64,000 nucleotides of DNA. Origin: Akkermansiaceae bacterium UBA6138. Its GTDB lineage: Bacteria > Verrucomicrobiota > Verrucomicrobiia > Verrucomicrobiales > DEV007. Of the stretch, positions 1 to 7,785 are shown piece after piece. The notes beneath the pieces were generated by a model. The model saw only the letters and a program-made list of their open reading frames with translations. It ran no database searches and was not told where the DNA came from. The position numbers and the translations under genes are program-made. How positions within the stretch are numbered: position 1 is the stretch's first letter; every line of letters begins with the position of its first letter. Location of the stretch: NCBI GenBank assembly GCA_002422425.1, contig DIVG01000005.1, positions 27,527-91,526 on the forward strand, written 5' to 3'.

Positions 1-78
1 CGCCACGACACTGCAAGCCAGTGCGGCAAGGATGGCGGCTTGGGCCAGGGAGGTTCGGTGGGGGAATCCGATCAGCAT
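1..78 (-). CDS. Secreted protein, 5' end only (cut by window edge)
   Basis: An ATG at 78-76 on the minus strand opens a frame that runs off the left edge after 26 codons. The visible residues are a basic start (MLIGFPHR) followed by a hydrophobic, alanine/leucine-rich stretch, which is what a Sec signal peptide looks like. A GTG in frame at 93-91 is an alternative start. The gene is divergent from the AraC-type regulator at 148, with only about 70 bases between the start codons, so the two probably share a control region. The mature protein lies outside the window and its function cannot be told. Confidence 0.5.
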   Translation of the reverse strand, partial: MLIGFPHRTSLAQAAILAALACSVVA

Positions 79-147
79 GGGAAAAGATGCCACGATGAGT
101 CTGAATCGTCTTGTAGCGCACTCCGGTAAGTTTGGTATGTTTTGCCC

Positions 148-909
148 ATGCCCGCGCCGGATAAGCGACTTCATTTTTACCGGCCTTTCTTCGAAAAGCG
201 CCCCGCTGCGGCGGCGTTGATCGAGTTGTTCGACTATCTCCCCGGCGTGATCTTTTACGCGAAGGACCGCGAGAGTCGCTACATCGCGGCGAATCGCGCG
301 ATGCTCGTGGCAAAGGAAATCGAGGATCCCGGCGATCTTCTCGGTCGATCGGATCGCGACTTTCATCCGGCGGTGATGGCCGATGCCTATATTGCGGAGG
401 ACAGGCGGGTTATGGAAAAGGGTCGGTCGCTCACAAATCAGATCTGGTTCGTGGTGGACCGATCCGGTCGTCCGGGCTGGTTCAATTCAAGCAAGGTGCC
501 TCTGCGCGACGAGGCGGGCGGGGTCATCGGGATCGCGGGCGTTCGTTATGCGATCGAGACGCCGGAGGATCGGGAAAAGCAGTTCCGCGGCCTCGCGCCC
601 GTCATTCGTTATCTTGAGGAAAACTATACCTCGTCCGTTCCCATGAGTGAAATGGCGCGGCTTGCAGGAATTTCATCAACCCATTTCAACCGGCAATTCA
701 TCTTTCTCTTTGGGATGTCGCCGATGCGTTTCCTTCATTCGTTGAGGGTTGAGAAGGCGAGGCAGCTGCTCATTCACGGCGATGCCGCAGTCGGCGAGAT
801 CGCCTTGGAGACGGGGTATCATGACCAGAGTCACTTCACCCGTCATTTTCGACGCCTCACCGGGATGACTCCGGGGCAATTCCGGACCCGGTTTCGCTCG
901 AGGGAGTAG
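148..909 (+). CDS. AraC-family transcriptional regulator with N-terminal PAS domain
   Basis: The protein is 253 residues from the ATG at 148; a TTG two codons earlier (142) is also possible. Residues about 20-135 read as a PAS_4-type sensor, including the pattern LPGVIFYAKDRESRYIAANRA and the GRSDRDFHP loop. Residues about 150-250 are an AraC/XylS double helix-turn-helix: LAGISSTHFNRQF in the first helix pair and the signature GYHDQSHFTRHFRRLTGMTPGQF in the second. Proteins of this build act as cytoplasmic one-component regulators that bind a small ligand in the PAS domain. The divergent secreted-protein gene at the window edge is the likeliest target. The ligand is not predictable from sequence. 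Confidence 0.88.
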   Translation: MPAPDKRLHFYRPFFEKRPAAAALIELFDYLPGVIFYAKDRESRYIAANRAMLVAKEIEDPGDLLGRSDRDFHPAVMADAYIAEDRRVMEKGRSLTNQIWFVVDRSGRPGWFNSSKVPLRDEAGGVIGIAGVRYAIETPEDREKQFRGLAPVIRYLEENYTSSVPMSEMARLAGISSTHFNRQFIFLFGMSPMRFLHSLRVEKARQLLIHGDAAVGEIALETGYHDQSHFTRHFRRLTGMTPGQFRTRFRSRE

Positions 910-975
910 GCTTTTGCCGGAGCGGGGGAGAGGTATTCCTGAGAATGCATGAAAGCAAGGGGGGCGACGGGAAAA

Positions 976-1752
976 TCAGGTCGCCGAGGTGAGACGCGCG
1001 ATGGCCGGGAAATCGCGGCGCCATTTCAGCAGTTTTTCGCGGTCGATTACGGCTGAAATGACCGTGGCGGAATCATCTGCAGCCGCAAGGATCTCGCCCT
1101 GGGGGCCGACGATGAGGCTCGCGCCCGGGTAGTCGAAGGCGGGGTCGCTGCCGGCGCGATTGACCCCTATGACGTAGGCTTGATTTTCTATCGCGCGGGC
1201 GCGCACGAGGGTTGTCCAGTGATCGACGCGAACCACGGGCCAGTTTGCGATGACGACGATGAGTTCGGCCCCCATCGACGTAGCTGTGCGGAACGGCTCT
1301 GGGAAACGCAGGTCGTAGCAGATTAAGGGTGCCACTTTCCATTCGCCGATGGGATAGACGACCGGCGACGTTCCGGCAGGGTAGTAATTGCCTTCCGTCG
1401 CTCCGACAAAGGGATTCATCTTCCGGTAGCGGGCGACCTCCAAGCCGTCGGGGGAGTAGCAGGCGGCTTCGTTTGCGGCGGAGCCGGGTTCATCTCCTTC
1501 TCCTGCAACGCCGGCAATGACATGACACCGGTGCTTCTTCGCGAATCCGGAAAAGAACTGCGCCGAGTCGCCGTCAGCCGGTTCGGCCACGGCGGCAATG
1601 TTCATGGAAAAACCTGAGGTCGACAGCTCCGGGAAAACGACGAGCGAGTCTGCCCCAATCGGTTCAGTCTCCTGCGCCAGGGCTTCGATTCTCGAAAAGT
1701 TTGCGAACCGGTCTTCCCAGGCAATATCGGTTTGAAAGGCAAAAACTCTCAT
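976..1752 (-). CDS. Carbon-nitrogen hydrolase (nitrilase superfamily, omega-amidase-like)
   Basis: From the ATG at 1752 the protein has 258 residues and begins MRVFAFQTDIAWED, as is typical for the superfamily; the open frame extends 25 codons upstream to 1827 but that part looks non-coding. The Glu-Lys-Cys catalytic triad is visible: E42 in FPELSTSGF, K111 in YRKMNPF and C145 in ICYDLRFPE. The family hydrolyses amide or nitrile C-N bonds in the cytoplasm. The ICYDLRFPE motif and the size resemble YafV/omega-amidase proteins, which deaminate alpha-keto-acid amides such as ketoglutaramate; that substrate is inference. It faces the exonuclease-ligase gene divergently, about 120 bases away. Confidence 0.85.
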   Translation of the reverse strand: MRVFAFQTDIAWEDRFANFSRIEALAQETEPIGADSLVVFPELSTSGFSMNIAAVAEPADGDSAQFFSGFAKKHRCHVIAGVAGEGDEPGSAANEAACYSPDGLEVARYRKMNPFVGATEGNYYPAGTSPVVYPIGEWKVAPLICYDLRFPEPFRTATSMGAELIVVIANWPVVRVDHWTTLVRARAIENQAYVIGVNRAGSDPAFDYPGASLIVGPQGEILAAADDSATVISAVIDREKLLKWRRDFPAIARLTSAT

Positions 1753-1875
1753 TTCCGAAGATGATGCGCAAAAGTCTCCGGGGCTATCGAATTTCCTCAA
1801 AATAACTGTCGGTGGGCGGGCCATCATTATCGGGCCGTTTTTGCGTCACGTTCGTAAACCAGGCAGAGAAACGAA

Positions 1876-4596
1876 ATGCCCGCCTTGCCCACCGATTTCG
1901 GAATCAGTCTCGACGCCGGGGATCCGCTTTTGACGGATTCCGGGTTATGGCTTGATCCGCATCGGGCGAGAGACTTTGCTTTCATCTCTCATGCCCACGC
2001 CGACCACTTCGCGCCGCACCGTCGTATTCTTTGCTCGACGGTGACGCGGCGACTCATCGAGGGGCGCTTTGGCTCGGCGGCGAGGGCGAAATTCCTTAGC
2101 CTCGACTTTGGCGAGAGCCATCAGCTCGAAGGCGGCCATCGGGTCGAGTGCCTTCCTGCGGGTCACATTCCGGGATCGGCGATGCTTTTTGTCGAGCGCG
2201 TCGAGGACGGGGCGACCCTGCTGCACACGGGCGATTTCAAAACCCGTGCCGCCCCTGGTGCCGAGCGGAACGAACCACGTCGGGCGGATCATCTCATCAT
2301 GGAGACGACTTTCGGTCTGCCTAAATTTTGCTTTCCGCCCGCCACTGACGTCATCGCCGCGATGACAAAGTATGCCCGCGAGGCGATCGAAGAGGGCGAG
2401 ATACCCCTTTTTATGGCTTATTCCCTGGGGAAAGCGCAGGAGATTTTGCTTTCGCTTCACGCCGCTGCGCCCGAGCTGAAATTCCAGGTCCACGAATCGG
2501 TGGCGCGGATGAATGCGATAGTGGAAAAGTCAGGCTACGCTTTGCCGCCATGTCATGTTTTCGCCCCGAAGGATCGATCGCCGAGCGGGCATGTCGTGAT
2601 CCTGCCTCCGAGTGCCGGCCGCAGCCTTGCGGTGCGTCGGCTTCGCCGGAATGTGCGCCTCGCCATGGTGAGCGGTTGGGGGATGGAGCGGGGGGCACGG
2701 TATCGCTACCAGTGCGATGAGGTTTTCCCGCTCTCGGACCATGCCGGTTATGATGATTTGCTCGCCTTTGTTGACGAGGTGAAGCCGCAGCGGGTTCATA
2801 CCATTCACGGGTATTGTGCGGAGTTCGCCGCCGATCTGCGTCGTCGGGGGATTGAGGCCTGGCCTCTCGCGGGGGAGACACAGCGCGAGTTTGAGTGGGA
2901 GAACGGGACGGGCTTGAGTGCGGCTTACGGCCCTCCCCGGTTAGACGAGATGCCACGTCCGGAATCCGAGTTCGCGACGTTCACTGAAGTCGCCGAGGCG
3001 GTCGCTGCGGCGACGGGAAAGCTCAAGAAGCAGCAATTCATTGCCGACTATCTGCGCACGCTCGAGCCCGCGACACTTGCCCTTGCGGTGCGATTTTTCT
3101 CGGGCGCCGCTCTGCGGCGCGGAGTTCTCAATCTCGGTCCCGCGCTGATTCGTCAGGCTATCCTAGATCTCACGGGCTGGTCGATGGTTCGCTACCGGCA
3201 GGTCTCCTCGACTCAGGCTGACCTGGCGCGGACGGTCTGGCTCGCGCTGCAGGGCCGGACAGTGCCAAAACCGCACTCCTTTGCGGAGCTGGATTCCCTT
3301 TTTGAAAGCCTCGCCGCCGAGTCGAGCCAGACCGGAAAGGTGCGGCGGCTGGGGGAGGCGCTTGAGGGTTTTCATCACAGCGAGGCGGCGCTCGTCGTCG
3401 GGATTCTGCTCGGAGATTTGCGCATCGGGTTGAAGGTTGGCCTGCTCGAGGAGGCGCTCGCGCTCGCCTTCGGGCAAAAGGCCGACGAGGTGCGCGAGGC
3501 GCACATGCTGCTGGGCGATGCGGGTGAGACGGCGGTGCTGGCGCAGCAGGGCGATCTCGGCAGGGCGGGGGCGAGTTGGTTCACACCGGTGCGCGTGATG
3601 CTGGCCAGTCCTGAAGAGACGGCGGAGGCTATCGTCGCTCGTCACGGAGGGGCAGGGCGGATGCTCTGGCTTGAGGATAAATTCGACGGCATTCGCGCGC
3701 AGTTGCACCGTTGCGGCGACGAGGTCGGGATCTACTCGCGTGATCTGCGCCGTCTCGATAGCGAATTTCCCGAATTGATTGCGGCGGCACGGGAACTCGA
3801 TCAGGACGTGATTCTCGACGGGGAAATCATCGCGTCGGCGGAGGGAAAAAGACTCACCTTTTTTGACCTGCAAAAGCGGCTTGGGCGGCGTGACCTTCGA
3901 CTTGATCAGGGGGATCTTTTTTTCGGTGAGGCCGTGCCGGTGCGGTTTATTGCCTTTGATCTGCTCGGAGTCGATGGCGAGGGGTGGCTTGACCGACCTC
4001 TTGCCGAACGGCGCGTGATGTTGGAAAGACTGCGATTTCCTCCCGCGATGAGCTGCTGCGAGGTGCACCGCGCCGTCACTGCAGAGGAGGTGGACGAGGC
4101 CTTCAACGCGGCGAAGCGTCGCGACAACGAGGGGCTCATCGCAAAAGATCCGACGAGTCTGTATTCGCCGGGCCGCCGGGGGAAGCAGTGGCTGAAGCTG
4201 AAAAAAGCGATGCCCACGCTCGACGTCGTCGTGGTGAAGGCGCAGCAGGGGCACGGGAAACGCTCGCATGTTTTGAGCGACTACACCTTTGCGGTGCGTG
4301 ACGAAGAGAGCGGGGCGCTGCGGGTCATTGGCAAGGCCTACTCGGGTCTGACCGATCTCGAGATCGAGGAACTGACGACTGTCTTTCGCGAGAGCACGAT
4401 CGAGAAAAATCGCGGTATCCACGTGGTCACGCCGGCGGTCGTTCTCGAGATCGCCTTTGACTCGATCAACGCGAGCAAGCGCCACGACTCGGGGCTGGCG
4501 CTGCGATTTCCGCGAATCAAGGCAATTCGGCGGGATAAAAGGGCTGCGGAGATCGACACGCTCGCGTATGCGCGGAAGCTCGCGGGACTGGGTTGA
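1876..4596 (+). CDS. Fusion of ligase-associated MBL-fold exonuclease and ATP-dependent DNA ligase
   Basis: This 906-residue protein joins two enzymes normally encoded by neighbouring genes. Residues 1 to about 345 are a metallo-beta-lactamase-fold nuclease of the ligase-associated (Lexo) type, with the metal motif HAHADH at 39-44, further metal-ligand regions (LPAGHIPGS, LHTGDF) and SDHAGYDD near 290. From about residue 359 (an internal ATG at 2950) the sequence reads as an LigB-type ATP-dependent ligase: helical N-terminal domain to about 540, adenylation domain with motif EDKFDG and the nucleotide-bound lysine K602, motif DGEI near 640, motif KQWLKLKK near 775, and a C-terminal OB domain with the FDSINASKRHDSG block. 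In related bacteria these proteins act with an Lhr-type helicase and a phosphoesterase in DNA repair; neither is in this window. The single open frame has no break, so the fusion is real unless it is an assembly error. Confidence 0.93.
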   Translation: MPALPTDFGISLDAGDPLLTDSGLWLDPHRARDFAFISHAHADHFAPHRRILCSTVTRRLIEGRFGSAARAKFLSLDFGESHQLEGGHRVECLPAGHIPGSAMLFVERVEDGATLLHTGDFKTRAAPGAERNEPRRADHLIMETTFGLPKFCFPPATDVIAAMTKYAREAIEEGEIPLFMAYSLGKAQEILLSLHAAAPELKFQVHESVARMNAIVEKSGYALPPCHVFAPKDRSPSGHVVILPPSAGRSLAVRRLRRNVRLAMVSGWGMERGARYRYQCDEVFPLSDHAGYDDLLAFVDEVKPQRVHTIHGYCAEFAADLRRRGIEAWPLAGETQREFEWENGTGLSAAYGPPRLDEMPRPESEFATFTEVAEAVAAATGKLKKQQFIADYLRTLEPATLALAVRFFSGAALRRGVLNLGPALIRQAILDLTGWSMVRYRQVSSTQADLARTVWLALQGRTVPKPHSFAELDSLFESLAAESSQTGKVRRLGEALEGFHHSEAALVVGILLGDLRIGLKVGLLEEALALAFGQKADEVREAHMLLGDAGETAVLAQQGDLGRAGASWFTPVRVMLASPEETAEAIVARHGGAGRMLWLEDKFDGIRAQLHRCGDEVGIYSRDLRRLDSEFPELIAAARELDQDVILDGEIIASAEGKRLTFFDLQKRLGRRDLRLDQGDLFFGEAVPVRFIAFDLLGVDGEGWLDRPLAERRVMLERLRFPPAMSCCEVHRAVTAEEVDEAFNAAKRRDNEGLIAKDPTSLYSPGRRGKQWLKLKKAMPTLDVVVVKAQQGHGKRSHVLSDYTFAVRDEESGALRVIGKAYSGLTDLEIEELTTVFRESTIEKNRGIHVVTPAVVLEIAFDSINASKRHDSGLALRFPRIKAIRRDKRAAEIDTLAYARKLAGLG

Positions 4597-5289
4597 TCAC
4601 TTCTTCCATCGCGAGGCCCACTCGCGGGCGTAGGATGCCGCGCCGGGCTTTTCCACGGTGGCTTTTCTATGATGGGCGAGGCGGTGGAGTTTCAGGTCGA
4701 GGAGGGTCTTTCCGATGACGAGAGTGGCGAGAAGGAAGACAGGCGAACCGAGTGCCTGTACTGCGAAGGCACCGAGGAGGATGGCGAGATGGAGGACGAT
4801 GATGCGAGGATAGGGCGCTGCAATTTGCTCAAGGATGGAGCTGGCGAGGTTCTCTCCCCTGCCAAGGTAGTTCGCGAAAAAGGAGAAGCCATGACTCACG
4901 GCGAGGGCGAGGATGGCCCATTTCAGCGGACCGGCGAAGATAGCCAAGTTGGCGGTTGGAGAATTGATCTCGTTCGAATCACCGAGAAGAGCGAAGACAA
5001 AAACCCCATGTACGAGGCAGAACAACCCATAATGGAGGATGAAAAAGACTGAAATTGCGATTTTTGCGCGTATCGCGCCGGTTTCCCCATCCGGGGTGGC
5101 GACGGTGAAAAGACGAAAGATAGTAAAAAGGCCGATGACGAGGTTTTCCGCCCAGTAGACCGCGACGATCTCGAGAATGCTCCAGCCCCAGGCGAGCGCG
5201 CCGATCAGGGGGATGAGGTTGGCAAGAATGAGAAAGACCGCCGAAGAAGGCAGGCGGGCGGCGGGTTTAGATGGCAAATCGGGGTCCAC
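4597..5289 (-). CDS. DUF6498 family integral membrane protein
   Basis: The 230-residue protein starts at a GTG (5289). It contains about five to six hydrophobic segments, near residues 16-35, 40-60, 78-100, 112-130, 152-170 and 172-192. The motif WSILEIVAVYWAENLVIG is the recognisable mark of the DUF6498 family, whose function is unknown. The C-terminus is basic and soluble. Its stop codon directly abuts the stop of the convergent ligase gene with no base between them. Assignment rests on the YWAEN motif and topology. Confidence 0.7.
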   Translation of the reverse strand: MDPDLPSKPAARLPSSAVFLILANLIPLIGALAWGWSILEIVAVYWAENLVIGLFTIFRLFTVATPDGETGAIRAKIAISVFFILHYGLFCLVHGVFVFALLGDSNEINSPTANLAIFAGPLKWAILALAVSHGFSFFANYLGRGENLASSILEQIAAPYPRIIVLHLAILLGAFAVQALGSPVFLLATLVIGKTLLDLKLHRLAHHRKATVEKPGAASYAREWASRWKK

Positions 5290-5414
5290 GATCGATATCC
5301 TCCCGAAAATGCCTGCCGGGACAAGCGAAGTCTTCCGGGGATGTCAAATTTCCGCTTGATCCCCGTATCTTCCGCGACTAGTTTCGGCCCCTTCAAATTT
5401 TTTGGACCTCGATC

Positions 5415-5666
5415 ATGAAAGCGGACCTCCATCCCATCTATAAGGAAGCAGTCATTCAGTGCAACTGCGGCAACGTCATCCAGACGCGATCGACGGTTTC
5501 AAATCTTCACATTGGTATTTGCTCGGGTTGTCACCCCTTCTTCACTGGTGAGCAGCGTTTCGTTGATACCGCCGGCCGCGTTGATAAGTTCCAGAAGCGT
5601 TTCGGCGATTCGAAATCCGCGGCGGACCGTCGCAAGAAGCCCAAGCTTTCCGACCTCAGCGCTTAG
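5415..5666 (+). CDS. rpmE: 50S ribosomal protein L31, zinc-binding form
   Basis: This 83-residue protein begins MKADLHPIYKEA, the normal L31 start. It keeps all four zinc-ligand cysteines (C16 and C18 in CNCGN; C36 and C39 in CSGCHPF), so it is the C+ zinc-containing type rather than the zinc-independent paralogue. L31 sits at the central protuberance and bridges the two subunits. The basic tail RRKKPKLSDLSA is slightly longer than in Escherichia coli. It is followed by a strong terminator at 5690-5726, so it is probably transcribed separately from prfA. Confidence 0.96.
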   Translation: MKADLHPIYKEAVIQCNCGNVIQTRSTVSNLHIGICSGCHPFFTGEQRFVDTAGRVDKFQKRFGDSKSAADRRKKPKLSDLSA

Positions 5667-5689
5667 GCTGCAAGGGTTCGATTTTCAGG

Positions 5690-5726
5690 ACGGTGATGAT
5701 ACCAGCGGGTGTCGTCACCGTTTTTT
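5690..5726 (+). terminator. Rho-independent terminator after rpmE
   Basis: A 14-base-pair stem (ACGGTGATGATACC pairing with GGTGTCGTCACCGT, two G-U pairs) with a four-base loop AGCG is followed directly by six T residues. It begins about 24 bases after the rpmE stop codon. Confidence 0.88.
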
Positions 5727-5770
5727 GTTGGCCTTAATTCCTCAAATCAAAGCCCGCATCCCTCCAGGCC

Positions 5771-6847
5771 GTGGACTACTCATCACTCATCGAGAGAAAA
5801 CGGCTCCGACTTCCGGAACTGGAGTCGAATATGGCGCAGGATGGCTTTTTTGACGATCCCCGTGCCGCCGGCGAGTTGACGCGGGAGTATAACCGGCTCA
5901 AGAACCTGCTAGATGACTGGGAAGCACTCGCGAAGGCCCGCGCCGATCTCATGGACAATCTCGAGCTCGCCAAATCAGGTGATGCCGAGATGGCGGAGAT
6001 GGCCGAGGAGGAGATACCCGCGCTCGGAAAGTGCATTGCCGAACTTGAGAGTCGCGTTCAGTATGCGCTGCTGCCGCATGATCCGACCGAGGACCGTGAT
6101 GCCATTGTCGAAATACGTGCCGGGACGGGAGGAGACGAGGCTTCGCTCTTTGCCGGGGATCTCTACCGCATGTATCAGCGTTACGCCGAACAGCGTGGCT
6201 GGAAAACTGAACCGGTCGAGTCGAGCCCGTCGGAAGTCGGTGGTTTCAAAGAAGTGGTTTTCAAGGTGACGGGCGAGGAGGTCTTCCGCTTTTTAAAATA
6301 CGAGAGCGGTGTGCACCGCGTCCAGCGGGTCCCGAGCACGGAGACGCAGGGGCGCATCCACACCTCGACCGCGACGGTGGCAGTGCTCCCCGAGGCCGAG
6401 GAAGTTGATGTCGAGCTAAAGCCCGACGAACTCCACATTCAGGCGACCCGCTCGGGCGGACCGGGCGGTCAGCACGTCAACACGACCGACTCCGCCGTGC
6501 AGATCACGCATCTGCCCACGGGGATCATGGTGAAGTGTCAGGATGGACGCAGCCAGGGTAAGAACAAGGAAAAAGCGCTTCAGATCCTGAGGGCCAAGTT
6601 GCTCGAAGCGAAGATTCGCGAAGAGTCCGAGAAATACTCGGCCCATCGGAAAGACCTGATCGGTTCGGGTGGCCGCGAGGAAAAAATCCGCACCTACAAT
6701 TACCCGCAGAACAGGCTGACTGATCACCGGGTCAATCTCACCCTCTACAATCTCGATCAGGTCGTGACCGGCGAGCTTTCCGGCGTGATTGAAGTCCTGC
6801 AGGCCTCCGAGATGGAAGACCGACTGGCGGAGCTGGAGGCGGGTTGA
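5771..6847 (+). CDS. prfA: Peptide chain release factor 1
   Basis: The 358-residue product starts at a GTG. It carries the GGQ peptidyl-tRNA hydrolysis motif at residues 232-234 in RSGGPGGQHVN, and the class-specific decoding segment reads VPSTETQGRIHTS. The P-S-T tripeptide fits RF1 (P-x-T), which reads UAA and UAG, and not the SPF of RF2. The N-terminal helical domain (LTREYNRLKNLLDDW) and C-terminal domain are complete. The usual partner prmC, the GGQ methyltransferase, does not follow; the next gene is convergent pspA. Confidence 0.97.
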   Translation: MDYSSLIERKRLRLPELESNMAQDGFFDDPRAAGELTREYNRLKNLLDDWEALAKARADLMDNLELAKSGDAEMAEMAEEEIPALGKCIAELESRVQYALLPHDPTEDRDAIVEIRAGTGGDEASLFAGDLYRMYQRYAEQRGWKTEPVESSPSEVGGFKEVVFKVTGEEVFRFLKYESGVHRVQRVPSTETQGRIHTSTATVAVLPEAEEVDVELKPDELHIQATRSGGPGGQHVNTTDSAVQITHLPTGIMVKCQDGRSQGKNKEKALQILRAKLLEAKIREESEKYSAHRKDLIGSGGREEKIRTYNYPQNRLTDHRVNLTLYNLDQVVTGELSGVIEVLQASEMEDRLAELEAG

Positions 6848-6858
6848 TCGGCGGCGGG

Positions 6859-6879
6859 GCGGAGAGCGGTCCCCTCCGC
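6859..6879. terminator. Possible shared hairpin between convergent prfA and pspA
   Basis: GCGGAG (6859-6864) and CTCCGC (6874-6879) form a six-base-pair stem with a nine-base loop, filling the short gap between the two convergent stop codons. There is no real T-run on either side, so termination activity is uncertain. Confidence 0.3.
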
Positions 6880-7617
6880 TTACATGGTCTTCCCATCCAC
6901 CGGGCCGGTCGCGCCTTCGTCCCCCGGGGTCGTGTCTTCAATGACGATACCCGCTTCGGCGGCGAAATCGGCGAGGGCAAGTTCCTCCATTGCGGCGCGT
7001 TCGGTTTCCATTCGATCGAGGTCGGAAGTGTTGATGCTGTCCCGGGCGACGCGAGCGCGACCCTTCGCTTTTTCTTTTTCCTCACGCACCATTTCCTCGA
7101 GGCGGTTGAGGGTGTCGCCGGCGCCGCCGATTTCATTGATCATGCCGGCAGCCATTTCGTTAAGCTCGGCGGTGGCTTTGGCGATCCGGGTGGCGCTGAT
7201 ATCACGCTTGAGGGACTCGATTTTGTCCTGTGCCGATTTCACGGCGACGTCGCGTGAGGTTTTAAGTTCTTCATAGGTCTTTTCGGCCTCCTCCAGCTGC
7301 TCGACATTCGAGGCGTGGCCTTCTTTGAGCTGTTGCAGACGCAGAGCGTAGTCGCCGGCGAGTTTTCGATTGCCGGCCTTGAGATGGGCACCGGCTTTGG
7401 CGGTGAGTTCGCGGATTTCTTTTTCCTCGCGAGTCACCTGGGACATGAGTCGCTCGCAGAGTCCGGCGTGGGCGGCGAGCCCTTTATTGTATTCGGAGAT
7501 CTGTTGGCGCAGGTTTTCTTTTTCCACCTCGAGGAGGGCTTCCGGGTTTTGTTTCTCCAGCCCCGAGACAAAGAGTCCGAAAAAGCCGCGAATGAGATTG
7601 CCGATGCGTTTGAACAT
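6880..7617 (-). CDS. pspA: PspA/IM30 family membrane-stress protein
   Basis: From the ATG at 7617 the protein is 245 residues, beginning MFKRIGNLIRGFFGLFV, an amphipathic helix of the kind that docks PspA/Vipp1 proteins on membranes. The rest is a long coiled coil rich in Glu, Lys and Leu (about residues 25-200), followed by an acidic tail. PspA-family proteins form large ESCRT-III-like assemblies that stabilise the cytoplasmic membrane. The open frame continues upstream to 8586 but that part is antisense to the glycosylase gene and was excluded. The gene is divergent from the glycosylase, with a 168-base control region between them. No pspB/C or pspF partner is seen. Confidence 0.87.
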   Translation of the reverse strand: MFKRIGNLIRGFFGLFVSGLEKQNPEALLEVEKENLRQQISEYNKGLAAHAGLCERLMSQVTREEKEIRELTAKAGAHLKAGNRKLAGDYALRLQQLKEGHASNVEQLEEAEKTYEELKTSRDVAVKSAQDKIESLKRDISATRIAKATAELNEMAAGMINEIGGAGDTLNRLEEMVREEKEKAKGRARVARDSINTSDLDRMETERAAMEELALADFAAEAGIVIEDTTPGDEGATGPVDGKTM

Positions 7618-7785
7618 TGCCGTGGTGGGGTGGTGTTTGAAAAAGAAGCCGCTGGATAGTGTTGCACGGTCGGGGCGGAAATCAAAAGCCGAAAACGGCT
7701 CTGAGAACGGCATTTTTGGGATTCGGGAGCGCTTTTTTTCATTTTGGCGGTAGCAGCGTATCGGCACGAGGTCTAAGATTCGTTC

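Noticed and set aside
3163..4485. Minus-strand open frame of 440 codons
   Set aside because: It mirrors the ligase half of the fusion gene; composition is His/Arg-rich and no motif is visible.
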